A DNA stretch of 6,817 nucleotides from positions 1-6,817 of the forward strand of contig CAZFDE010000111.1 in NCBI GenBank assembly GCA_964517795.1, in the 5' to 3' direction. Positions 1 through 6,347 of this stretch are shown piece after piece. Made by a program: the position numbers and the translations under genes. Within the stretch, counting starts at the first letter, position 1; the number at the start of each line of letters is the position of its first letter. The DNA is from CAZFDE01 sp964517795. GTDB taxonomy: Bacteria; Planctomycetota; Phycisphaerae; Sedimentisphaerales; Anaerobacaceae. The notes beneath the pieces are model-generated. The model saw only the letters and a list, made by a program, of their open reading frames with translations. It had not been told where the DNA came from and searched no databases.

Positions 1-71
<71 letters not shown>

Positions 72-234
72 ATTCGAGCGATACGACTCGCCCGTCCAAA
101 ACGACCCAAAAATCCCGGCCGTCAAGCCTAATGTAAACAGTCCCCCCGCGTTCTTACACCGCGAAAGAACAAATTTCAGCACTAATAATTAAGTTTTACT
201 ATTCTTAAACCCAGATGAGACCCAGTAGTGTAAA

Positions 235-303
235 GAAATTTGAAAACGGTTGCAAAGGGATTTTTTTGAAAAATTTGAAAAATATTAAAATTTTTTTATT
301 TTT
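235..303. other. A/T-tract intergenic stretch with weak AT-only hairpin
   Basis: The gap between the tRNA and the small membrane gene (72-303) has no credible gene. Its last third is almost pure A and T, with repeated TGAAAAATT-like units at about 267-285 and a 7-nt T run at 261-267. AAAAATTT at 269-276 can pair with AAATTTTT at 288-295. This lies just past the stop of the minus-strand gene and could help end its transcript, but the stem has no G or C, so it is not a canonical terminator. Phased A-tracts of this kind can also bend DNA. A second small inverted repeat, GTTCTT/AAGAAC at 150-155 and 165-170, lies nearer the tRNA. Confidence 0.3.
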
Positions 304-543
304 TCAGATCGCCACGCCTGCAAAGAGCATCACCGCCCCGATCACCGCACTGACAAAAAAAGTCCGGCTGTACTGCTCGTAACGCTTCAACCCCGGATGT
401 GAATCCTCGAGTTCATAATAATAATCATCCAGGTCGTCATCATAGAGCTTACGCATCGCAATTTTGACGTAAATATAGCCCCCTATTGAAATTAAGAATA
501 TCGGACCCCCGAACAAAACCAGAATCATTTTTATGGTCGCCAT
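304..543 (-). CDS. Small two-helix membrane protein, unknown function
   Basis: This is a 79-residue protein that I do not recognise as any named family. Residues about 5-27 form a glycine-containing hydrophobic helix and residues about 61-79 form a second one that runs to the C-terminus. Between them is a strongly charged loop with an acidic-tyrosine cluster (DDDLDDYYYELED, 35-47) followed by basic residues. That architecture suggests a small inner-membrane hairpin protein. The ATG at 543 has no Shine-Dalgarno sequence, but a promoter-like pair ends only about 8 nt before it, which fits a leaderless mRNA. The gene is divergent from the 2H-phosphoesterase gene. Good membrane-protein composition and a matching promoter argue that it is real, but conservation cannot be judged here. 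Confidence 0.65.
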   Translation of the reverse strand: MATIKMILVLFGGPIFLISIGGYIYVKIAMRKLYDDDLDDYYYELEDSHPGLKRYEQYSRTFFVSAVIGAVMLFAGVAI

Positions 544-551
544 AGGCTAAT

Positions 552-580
552 AATATAGATTCAAAGGCTTCCCGAGGCAA
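552..580 (-). promoter_or_regulatory. Candidate sigma-70 promoter for the small membrane gene
   Basis: On the minus strand TTGCCT (580-575) and TATATT (557-552) are separated by exactly 17 nt. These match the -35 and -10 consensus at 4 and 5 of 6 positions. Transcription would begin near 545, at or within about two bases of the ATG at 543, which accounts for the absence of a ribosome binding site. This is a pattern match only. Confidence 0.45.
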
Positions 581-668
581 TAATCTCTTGAGTTTTATGC
601 AACAATACACTAAAAATTATTCAGAATACGCTGGCGATTTCTTGTAAACCCATTTATAGGAATAAGTT

Positions 669-1265
669 ATGAAAATAGCGATCGACGCCGTTTTATTGCC
701 GGATGATCCGGTTAGGGATTTAGCGCTGCAATTGAACCAGAAACTGATTTATAACTTCAATTCAGAAATACAGTTACATCAAGATCACTGCCAACCGCAT
801 ATATCCCTCGCGATGGGCGTGATCGAGGATAACCAGATCGAAGCGATCAAGTCAGAATTAAAATCCACTCAGCCCCTGATTCCTGAAAAACTGGCCGTTT
901 CCGGCATAAAAGTCAATATCAATGCTAAAAATGAGCCTGTTTCATCTCTTGAGATTGAAAAAACACCTTCTCTCGAATCCCTGCACCGCCGGATCATGAA
1001 AAAAATCAAACCGTTTCTCTGCGGCCCGGCCAGGCCCCAAATGTTCTTTGGCCATGAACCGATCGCCGAAACCTCATTAGATTGGGTCACAAGCTATTCC
1101 AAAAAAAGTGCTTACGATAATTTCTGGCCTCATATCACCCTTGGATACGGCCGGCTTGATGAGTGTGATATAAACTTTCCGCTCGAATTTACCCCCAAGA
1201 CCTTGGCCCTGTGCCAACTCGGCAACCACTGTACCTGCCGAAAAATCCTGCTTCAATTCGAATAA
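669..1265 (+). CDS. 2H phosphoesterase superfamily protein (2'-5' RNA ligase / cyclic phosphodiesterase-like)
   Basis: The 198-residue protein carries the two H-x-[S/T] motifs that define the 2H phosphoesterase fold, one in each half: PHISL at residues 43-47 (H44, S46) and PHITL at 154-158 (H155, T157). In this superfamily the two histidines act on 2',3'-cyclic or 2'-5' phosphodiester bonds in RNA or nucleotides; the actual substrate here is unknown. The length is typical of single-domain bacterial members. The ATG at 669 is preceded by AGGA at 658-661 with 7 nt spacing, which supports this start. Cysteines cluster near the C-terminus (C182, C188, C190), but no metal site is claimed. The last 13 nt overlap the convergent kinase gene. 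The gene has a lower GC content than the genes to its right. The family assignment is firm and the reaction is open. Confidence 0.85.
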   Translation: MKIAIDAVLLPDDPVRDLALQLNQKLIYNFNSEIQLHQDHCQPHISLAMGVIEDNQIEAIKSELKSTQPLIPEKLAVSGIKVNINAKNEPVSSLEIEKTPSLESLHRRIMKKIKPFLCGPARPQMFFGHEPIAETSLDWVTSYSKKSAYDNFWPHITLGYGRLDECDINFPLEFTPKTLALCQLGNHCTCRKILLQFE

Positions 1266-2347
1266 CGTCTCAACAATTTGGTCATCTGCGATTCGTTTTC
1301 GATAATTGATTGCGTCAACTGCATCTGATTACGCGTACGTTCAAGGTTATGCCGGGGGTGCTTGATTCTATAATAAGGATCGCCTTGTAGAAAATCAGTC
1401 AAAAACCGGATCATCTGCTCAAATGTGATGAGCTTGCCGCCGAAAACCAGCATCTGTTTCTCTCTCACAGTCAAAAGATCAGTAGTCTCTTTAAGAAATC
1501 CTCTTAATAGATGCTCAAAAAGCCCCATATCAATCTCGACTTTCGACAGATCCGTTTCATCCTCCTCAGCCAGGCATGCGGCCGTCCGCACCAGATCACC
1601 GAAATCATAGATCACCAATCCCGGCATCACCGTATCCAGATCCACCACGCACAAGGCCTCATCTGTCTGGGCGTCGAATATCACATTATTGATCTTCGTA
1701 TCGTTATGAACCGTCCGCTCGGGCATCGGCTCCGCTTTCATGATCTCCGTCAGTTCACGAACGATCGATTCATGCTCCAATACAAAACCGATCTCTTTTT
1801 GGGCATCTTTGCTTCGATTACAGGGATCAGATTCGAGCACTTCTTCAAACCGGGCAAACCGCTTTGGTGTATCATGAAAATCTTTGATCGTCTCAAACAA
1901 CGGCGGCGAAGGTAAATCCGCCAGCATTTTCGTAAACGATCCGAACTGCCCGGCCGCCCGATACGCTATTTCCACATCCGATCCCGTATCATAACTGCAG
2001 CCGTTTTCGATATACGCATACATCCGCCAATAGCCCCCCGATTCATCGCGGTAAAAGCTGCTGCCGTCTTTGGTGAAAATCACCCGCAATACCCGCCGGT
2101 CGATATCACCGACTCCCTGTTCGATATATTTCTCACGAATGTGGTCGGTCACACGCACAATATTATCCATCAGTTCGGGGATGTGCCCGAAGACCTGATC
2201 GTTGATCCGCTGAAGGACATACTGCCGCTTACTGTCGCACGTCACCCGGAAGCTGGTGTTGATATGCCCGCTGCCCAAAGGCGCCGCCGAAACGAATCGG
2301 CCTTCGGTCTCAAATGCCTCGACGATTGATTTTAACGCATCTTCCAT
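1253..2347 (-). CDS. nahK: N-acetylhexosamine 1-kinase-like phosphotransferase (NahK type)
   Basis: This is an APH/choline-kinase-fold enzyme expected to phosphorylate the anomeric hydroxyl of a hexose or N-acetylhexosamine (GlcNAc/GalNAc) with ATP in the cytoplasm. Numbered from the upstream GTG at 2359, the motifs in order are: the nucleotide loop PLGSGHINTSF (27-37), VLQRIN (48-53), FHDTPKRF (161-168), the catalytic loop HNDTKINN (218-225, with D220 and N225), the metal motif VDLDTVMPG (239-247), and RFLTDFLQGD with KHPRHNLERTRNQ near the C-terminus. These blocks match what I recall of bifidobacterial NahK almost motif for motif, and the length is normal. I prefer the ATG at 2347 (364 residues) because TAGG lies just upstream; the alternative GTG at 2359 has no Shine-Dalgarno sequence. 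The gene starts 5 nt after the nucleotidyltransferase stop, indicating one operon and probably coupled translation. Substrate identity is inferred, not proven. Confidence 0.88.
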   Translation of the reverse strand: MEDALKSIVEAFETEGRFVSAAPLGSGHINTSFRVTCDSKRQYVLQRINDQVFGHIPELMDNIVRVTDHIREKYIEQGVGDIDRRVLRVIFTKDGSSFYRDESGGYWRMYAYIENGCSYDTGSDVEIAYRAAGQFGSFTKMLADLPSPPLFETIKDFHDTPKRFARFEEVLESDPCNRSKDAQKEIGFVLEHESIVRELTEIMKAEPMPERTVHNDTKINNVIFDAQTDEALCVVDLDTVMPGLVIYDFGDLVRTAACLAEEDETDLSKVEIDMGLFEHLLRGFLKETTDLLTVREKQMLVFGGKLITFEQMIRFLTDFLQGDPYYRIKHPRHNLERTRNQMQLTQSIIENESQMTKLLRRYSN

Positions 2348-2352
2348 TTTGC

Positions 2353-3255
2353 CTACCACAGGTTTTGCGGATATTGACCGCTTCGAACCAATTCGGCGAT
2401 ACTCTCGGCAACCTTGTCGCGATCTTCCCGATACGTCACCCCAAACCAGCGGCCGTGCGTCACCAGCACCTCCACCGACGCCTGCCCGCTTTTCAATAGC
2501 GCATCCACTGCATCGGGAATATAGTATTCGGCCTTATACTGATGCAGATTCGCCTCAACAAATGCCGCAAATCCCGTTTGCAGATGTTCGATAAACGAAG
2601 GCTTAAAGCCCCAGAAATTCATCGACACCGTTTCATCACCGGTAAACGTCCCCGGCTCGCCGTTTTCATCGACACCCTTTATTTCCCCGTCGGTCCGCTG
2701 CAGCTTAAGATACTCGGTGATCTGCTCCAGCTTGCCGTCTTCGCGCGTCCGGCACACGCCCCGCGACACATGGCCGTGTTCGCTGAGTGTATTGAACAGC
2801 TTATAACCGACCATCGCGTATTGATCCTGCTCGTCGGCTGTTTCCGTCAGCCACTGTGCCAGCGTCGAAAACGCCTCGGCCCCGTAAAAATCATCCGCAT
2901 TGATCACCGCAAACGGCCCGTCGATCTCTTTGCCCGCGACCAGCACCGCATGGGCCGTCCCCCACGGTTTTTCCCGCTCGGCCGGCACCGCATAATCGCC
3001 CATGCACTTATCCAGTTCCTGAAAAGCATAAGTCGCATGAATCGTATCTCCGAATTTCGTCGAAATCTGTTCTCGAAACGCCTGCTCGAAATGCGTGCGA
3101 ATCACAAACACGATCTTGCCGAACCCCGCCCGCACGGCATCGAAAATCGAATAATCCATAATCACTTCACCGTTAGGCCCGATCGGATCGATCTGCTTGA
3201 GCCCGCCGTAGCGGCTACCCATCCCCGCAGCCATAATCACCAGTGTCGGCTTCAT
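2353..3255 (-). CDS. Sugar-1-phosphate nucleotidyltransferase (NTP_transferase family)
   Basis: This 300-residue GT-A-like nucleotidyltransferase should join a sugar 1-phosphate to an NTP, releasing pyrophosphate and forming a nucleotide sugar. The N-terminal signature MAAGMGSRYGGLKQ (8-21) binds the nucleotide. PWGTAHAV (97-104) and the metal-binding NADDFYG (119-125) follow, then SMNFWGF (211-217), and WFGVTYREDRDKV (270-282) near the C-terminus. There is no left-handed beta-helix acetyltransferase domain, so it is not a full GlmU. It is the first gene of a two-gene operon with the NahK-like kinase, whose product would be its natural substrate. That pairing suggests salvage of free sugar to, for example, a UDP-sugar. 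The ATG at 3255 is chosen because GAGGT lies 8 nt upstream; a TTG at 3258 would add one residue. The base and sugar specificity cannot be read from the sequence. Confidence 0.9.
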   Translation of the reverse strand: MKPTLVIMAAGMGSRYGGLKQIDPIGPNGEVIMDYSIFDAVRAGFGKIVFVIRTHFEQAFREQISTKFGDTIHATYAFQELDKCMGDYAVPAEREKPWGTAHAVLVAGKEIDGPFAVINADDFYGAEAFSTLAQWLTETADEQDQYAMVGYKLFNTLSEHGHVSRGVCRTREDGKLEQITEYLKLQRTDGEIKGVDENGEPGTFTGDETVSMNFWGFKPSFIEHLQTGFAAFVEANLHQYKAEYYIPDAVDALLKSGQASVEVLVTHGRWFGVTYREDRDKVAESIAELVRSGQYPQNLW

Positions 3256-3290
3256 CAAATTCTACCTCGTTTACACAAAAGAACAAAAAC

Positions 3291-3338
3291 GTCATTGCGA
3301 GCCACTGAACCCCTGTGGTTCAGCGGCGCGGCAATCTT
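3291..3338. repeat. Palindromic intergenic repeat (CATTGCGAG...GGCAATC type) with an extra inner hairpin
   Basis: ATTGC (3294-3298) pairs with GCAAT (3331-3335), GCC (3301-3303) with GGC (3325-3327), and CTGAACC (3305-3311) with GGTTCAG (3317-3323) around a CCTGT loop. The outer arms resemble the widespread bacterial intergenic palindrome that begins GTCATTGCGAG and ends GCGGCAATC, as I remember it from many genomes. The inner 19 nt look like an added or diverged loop. It lies between two divergent promoters, so it is not placed as a terminator. Its number of copies in the genome cannot be seen here. Confidence 0.6.
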
Positions 3339-3344
3339 TTCCGT

Positions 3345-3408
3345 GACACTTGGACATCCAGCAAAAAAGTGTCTTTCCTGCGAAGCTTATGCCTTAGGTG
3401 GCAGGAAT
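3345..3408. repeat. Two further inverted repeats, the second of CCTGCGAA...GCAGGAATCC type
   Basis: GACACTT (3345-3351) is the exact reverse complement of AAGTGTC (3367-3373), with a 15-nt loop. Immediately after it, TTCCTGC (3375-3381) pairs with GCAGGAA (3401-3407). The second unit has the outer form of another common intergenic palindrome (TTCCTGCGAA...GCAGGAATCC), again with an enlarged interior. Together with the preceding repeat these form three consecutive stem-loops filling the centre of the divergent gap. A near-duplicate pair, GGACATCCA at 3352-3360 and GGACACCCA at 3422-3430, flanks the right-hand unit. Confidence 0.55.
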
Positions 3409-3432
3409 CCAAACCATCATAGGACACCCACT

Positions 3433-3460
3433 TTGATATTTAAAGAAAATTTGCTATGAT
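3433..3460 (+). promoter_or_regulatory. Sigma-70-type promoter of the URO-D-like/symporter operon
   Basis: TTGATA (3433-3438) and TATGAT (3455-3460) are 16 nt apart and each match the consensus at 4 or 5 of 6 positions. Transcription should start near 3467, giving a leader of about 30 nt before the ATG at 3498. The gene's ribosome site GGGAG (3486-3490) sits 7 nt before the start codon. It is the best promoter-like sequence in the window. Confidence 0.6.
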
Positions 3461-3468
3461 GCCTTTTT

Positions 3469-3480
3469 CTTATTAATAAG
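3469..3480. promoter_or_regulatory. Perfect 12-bp palindrome at the expected transcription start, possible operator
   Basis: CTTATTAATAAG is a perfect inverted repeat centred about 8 nt after the predicted start of transcription and just before the ribosome binding site. A dimeric repressor bound here would block the promoter at 3433-3460. A 12-bp AT-rich palindrome can also occur by chance, and no regulator gene is present in the window. Confidence 0.3.
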
Positions 3481-3497
3481 CAAAAGGGAGTACACCA

Positions 3498-4544
3498 ATG
3501 ATCCGACTGGAAGGCACATTATCCAAGGCATTTCTTGCCGACAGACTCGGCGTGACCTTTGGCCGCGATTATTACCTCGATCCCGTAAAACGCCGCCAGA
3601 CCGACCTGAAATGCTTCGACTATACCGCCGAGCACTATAGCGACATGGAGCTGTTCTACAACGAATCGAACCTCGGCCAGAAAGAATATATCGGCCGCAA
3701 CCAGGTCCTCATCGGCGGCATTCAGCCGAATTTGATCCTTGGCGTATTACTCGGCGCTGAATTTGTCCCTCAGGACAAGCTCGATGCCGATATCCGAATT
3801 ACCGAGCCAATGCGGGAAAAACTGCTGTCGTTGCCCGCTCCCGAATCGCTGCTCGCACACGAATGGATCCCGCTTTTCGATTCTCAGATCCAACAGGCCC
3901 GGCAAGCCGGCATGCAGCCGATCCCGCCGTTTTTCTGGGACCGTTCCGGCCGGGCCACCATCCACGGCGCGATGACCACCGCCCACAAGTTTCTCGGCGA
4001 GACCTTCTTCATGGACATGCTCACCGATCCCGAAAAATGCGAAAAAATTCTGCAATGGATCACGCAGGCCCATATCGTCCTGATCCGTCACTTTGCCGAA
4101 CAGGCCGACTTTCCCATTACTTGCGTCCATATCGGTGAATGCTCCGCATGCATGCTCGATCCGGATAATGCCGAACGCTTCGTCGTGCCCTCGGCTTCGA
4201 CAATCGGTCAGCAACTGGGCGGCGTCCGGCTTCATTCCTGCGGCAGCAGCACCCATTTATTGGATGCGTTTGCCAAAATCACGAATTTAACCAGTCTCGA
4301 TCTCGGCGGCGATACCGATCTGGCCAAAGTGCGCCACATGTTCGGACCCGGTTTTCCTGTCTCGATCATGCCGATGCCGCAGGACATGTCCGCCGAGGAT
4401 ACCCAACCGATCATCGACTGGGCCAAAGCCAAATGCGATGAAAACGCCGGCGGCGACCTGCTGATTATCTACCACATCGAACCGGACTACAATCTCGAGA
4501 CGATCCGCGCCCTGGTCGAATTCGTCAAAAATTCACTGGATTAA
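3498..4544 (+). CDS. Uroporphyrinogen decarboxylase-fold protein (URO-D/MtaA-like), reaction unknown
   Basis: The 348-residue protein belongs to the URO-D superfamily, which includes haem-pathway HemE and the zinc-dependent corrinoid:coenzyme M methyltransferases. The clearest mark is LHSCGSSTHLLDAF (245-258), with the H-x-C pair H246/C248 that binds zinc in MtaA/MtbA-type enzymes. HIGECSACM (211-219) adds H211, C215 and C218 nearby, and YHIEPDYNLETI (325-336) occupies the place where methyltransferases usually carry the third ligand, a cysteine. The RQAGRY-type signature of true HemE is absent at the N-terminus, so haem synthesis is unlikely. It is cytoplasmic, with no signal peptide. As first gene of an operon with a Na+ symporter, it probably acts on the imported solute or a derivative; demethylation or methyl transfer is one possibility. 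GGGAG 7 nt before the ATG supports the start. The fold is confident and the activity is not. Confidence 0.82.
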   Translation: MIRLEGTLSKAFLADRLGVTFGRDYYLDPVKRRQTDLKCFDYTAEHYSDMELFYNESNLGQKEYIGRNQVLIGGIQPNLILGVLLGAEFVPQDKLDADIRITEPMREKLLSLPAPESLLAHEWIPLFDSQIQQARQAGMQPIPPFFWDRSGRATIHGAMTTAHKFLGETFFMDMLTDPEKCEKILQWITQAHIVLIRHFAEQADFPITCVHIGECSACMLDPDNAERFVVPSASTIGQQLGGVRLHSCGSSTHLLDAFAKITNLTSLDLGGDTDLAKVRHMFGPGFPVSIMPMPQDMSAEDTQPIIDWAKAKCDENAGGDLLIIYHIEPDYNLETIRALVEFVKNSLD

Positions 4545-4553
4545 ATCCATGCC

Positions 4554-4604
4554 AACGATTAGAGTGTCCCAAAATCGTTCATTGACGTTAGTGGAAAAAT
4601 CGTT
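4554..4604 (+). promoter_or_regulatory. Mutually exclusive hairpins before the symporter start
   Basis: AACGATT (4554-4560) is the reverse complement of AATCGTT at both 4573-4579 and 4598-4604, the latter being part of a 9-nt direct repeat AAAATCGTT (4571-4579 and 4596-4604). The first pairing leaves the start region free; the second would close the bases up to 2 nt before the ATG at 4607. The symporter has only a weak ribosome site (GTGGA, 4591-4595), so such folding could tune its translation relative to the gene upstream. This is inferred from complementarity alone. Confidence 0.3.
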
Positions 4605-4606
4605 TC

Positions 4607-6193
4607 ATGGCTGACTTTAGCGCATTCGACATCCAAACGAATTTCAGCGCGATTGACTGGTGCATCGTCATCGGCTACCTCGCGATCATCGTCGGCGTCG
4701 GCGTTTACATCCGCCGTTTCGTCGTCAATGTCACCGACTTTATCGTCGCCGGCCGCGGGCTGAAAACCTGCCTGGCAATCGCCACCATGATCGGCACCGA
4801 GATGGGCCTGATCACCGTCATGTACGCCGCCCAAAAGGGCTTCACCGGCGGTTTCGCCGCTTTTCATATCGCACTGGTGGCCGCCGTCGTTACGCTGGTC
4901 GTCGGGCTGACCGGTTTTATCGTTGTCCCGCTTCGCCGCCTCGGCGTGATGACGATCCCCGAATTTTACGAAAAGCGGTTCGGCCGAATGGTCCGCGTCC
5001 TCGGCGGTACGATCCTGGCACTCTCGGGCATTCTCAATATGGGCCTGTTCCTCAAGGCCGGCAGCCTGTTCGTCATCGGCGTCACCGGCATGACCTCCGA
5101 AGTCCATCTCAAGATCGTCATGACCGTCCTGCTGCTGTTAGTGCTACTCTATACCACCTTAGGCGGCATGGTCTCGGTCGTCATCCTCGATTACATCCAG
5201 TTCGTCGTCCTCTCGATCAGTCTCGTGGCGACCTCGTTTATCGCGATCCGCCACCTCGGCTGGTCCAACATCATCGAAACCGTCCAATCGATCCACGGCC
5301 CGGCCGGCTTCAATCCCTTCCACAGCGAAGGCTTCGGCGGCACCTACGTCGTCTGGATGGTCTTTCTCGGCCTGGTCAGTTGTGCCGTCTGGCAGACCGC
5401 CGTCATCCGCGCCTGCTCGACCGAAAACACCCGGACCGTTAAAAAACTCTATGTCTTTTCGTCGATCGGTTTTCTGATCCGCTTTCTGATCCCGTATTTC
5501 TTCGGCATCTCCGCACTCGTTTATATCTCGCAGAACGAATCGCTGCGTCAGATATTCCTGCCCGACAGCGGCCCGGCCCCGGCGGAGGTAACCCTGATGG
5601 CGATGCCGGTCTTTCTGGGCCGAATCCTGCCGGCCGGACTGATCGGGATGATCTCGGCGGGTATGCTGGCCGCATTCATGTCCACACACGACAGTTACCT
5701 CTTGTGCTGGAGTTCGGTCCTGACCCAGGACGTCGTCGCGCCGCTGTTTAAGGACGGCCTGTCCTCGAAGGCCCGCCTGATGCTGACCCGCGTGTTCATC
5801 CTGCTGATCGGTTTGTTCATCCTCATCTGGGGCCTGTGGTATCCGCTCGGCCAAGACCTCTGGGACTATATCGCCATTTCCGGCGCAATCTATTTCACCG
5901 GCGCGATCTCGCTGCTGATCTTCGGGCTGTACTGGAAACAGGCCAGCCGGGCCGGTGCGTACCTGGCCCTGTTCATTGGGTTCGCCTCACTGCTCGGCCT
6001 CAAGCCCGTCCAGGATCTGCTGGAACCGCTGCTGCGGCCAATCTATCACCTGCTCGGCACCGACCATCTCGACAGTGCGATCGTCGGCCTCAGCGTCGTC
6101 ACCTTGGCGGCCGCTGGTATGATAGTCGGATCGCTATTGTTTCCCGACAAACCGAAACCACAGGATGATATGAAGGGAGCACAAAATGGATAA
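4607..6193 (+). CDS. Sodium:solute symporter (SSS family)
   Basis: This is a 528-residue integral membrane protein with about 13-14 hydrophobic helices, the usual size and shape of SSS transporters (PutP, vSGLT) with the LeuT fold. These couple inward Na+ movement to uptake of a sugar, amino acid or similar solute. Visible features are the first helix at about 17-36, the FIVAGRGL motif (45-52), the following helix with ATMIGTEMGLIT (59-70) and a buried glutamate E65, and AAFMSTHDSYLLCWSS (355-370). In the last block S359/T360 fall at the Na+-binding Ser/Thr pair of PutP. The C-terminal tail is short and charged. The substrate cannot be told from sequence; neighbouring sugar-activation genes make a sugar or sugar derivative plausible. 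The start has a weak Shine-Dalgarno sequence and lies 62 nt after the URO-D-like gene. Its 3' end overlaps the small gene that follows by 8 nt. Confidence 0.93.
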   Translation: MADFSAFDIQTNFSAIDWCIVIGYLAIIVGVGVYIRRFVVNVTDFIVAGRGLKTCLAIATMIGTEMGLITVMYAAQKGFTGGFAAFHIALVAAVVTLVVGLTGFIVVPLRRLGVMTIPEFYEKRFGRMVRVLGGTILALSGILNMGLFLKAGSLFVIGVTGMTSEVHLKIVMTVLLLLVLLYTTLGGMVSVVILDYIQFVVLSISLVATSFIAIRHLGWSNIIETVQSIHGPAGFNPFHSEGFGGTYVVWMVFLGLVSCAVWQTAVIRACSTENTRTVKKLYVFSSIGFLIRFLIPYFFGISALVYISQNESLRQIFLPDSGPAPAEVTLMAMPVFLGRILPAGLIGMISAGMLAAFMSTHDSYLLCWSSVLTQDVVAPLFKDGLSSKARLMLTRVFILLIGLFILIWGLWYPLGQDLWDYIAISGAIYFTGAISLLIFGLYWKQASRAGAYLALFIGFASLLGLKPVQDLLEPLLRPIYHLLGTDHLDSAIVGLSVVTLAAAGMIVGSLLFPDKPKPQDDMKGAQNG

Positions 6194-6347
6194 CTTCTGG
6201 GTCAACTTCTGGTCGGTCTTTTTCTTTGTCAGTCTGGGCATCTTCGCCCTGCTGGCCGTCGTCGTCACCATCGGCGGTTTCTTCAACATCCTCTCACTAT
6301 TAGCCACCCTCGCCAAAGAACACAAAAATCAAAAAAACGAATCATAG
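6186..6347 (+). CDS. Single-helix small protein, probable symporter accessory subunit
   Basis: This 53-residue protein starts inside the last codons of the symporter and overlaps it by 8 nt in another frame. AAGGGAG (6173-6179) lies 6 nt before its ATG, a stronger ribosome site than the symporter's own, so coupled translation is likely. Residues 1-9 (MDNFWVNFW) are aromatic and interfacial, about 10-40 form one long membrane helix, and the tail (KEHKNQKNES) is polar and basic, predicting a cytoplasmic C-terminus. Small one-helix partners encoded directly after or before Na+ symporters are known for several SSS and NSS families; I infer the same here from position, overlap and architecture. 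GC-ending codon use through the helix matches the symporter, which supports a real gene. I do not recognise the exact family. Confidence 0.78.
   Translation: MDNFWVNFWSVFFFVSLGIFALLAVVVTIGGFFNILSLLATLAKEHKNQKNES

Noticed and set aside
97..125. TTGACG on the minus strand (125-120) as a -35 box for the tRNA gene
   Set aside because: The sequence 17 nt downstream (GTTTTG) does not resemble a -10 box.
215..382. A 55-codon plus-strand frame starting in the AT-rich gap
   Set aside because: It has no ribosome site, is largely Lys/Phe/Ile from A/T tracts, and its second half is antisense to the small membrane gene.
2542..3459. A 305-codon plus-strand reading frame covering the nucleotidyltransferase gene and the divergent gap
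   Set aside because: It is the antisense of a gene with clear catalytic motifs; its translation is rich in Arg, His and Pro with no recognisable domain, and part of it runs through palindromic repeats.
3498..4544. Assignment of the URO-D-like gene as hemE (haem biosynthesis)
   Set aside because: The N-terminal RQAGRY-type signature is missing, the H-x-C motif of methyltransferase-type members is present, and the neighbours are transport and sugar genes.
4559..5107. A 182-codon minus-strand frame at the symporter's 5' end
   Set aside because: Low-complexity Asp/His/Ala/Gly composition typical of an antisense shadow; the symporter frame has membrane helices and family motifs.
5159..5854. A 231-codon minus-strand frame within the symporter
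   Set aside because: The Asp/Gln/Arg-rich product has no hydrophobic core and mirrors GC-rich codon use of the symporter on the other strand.
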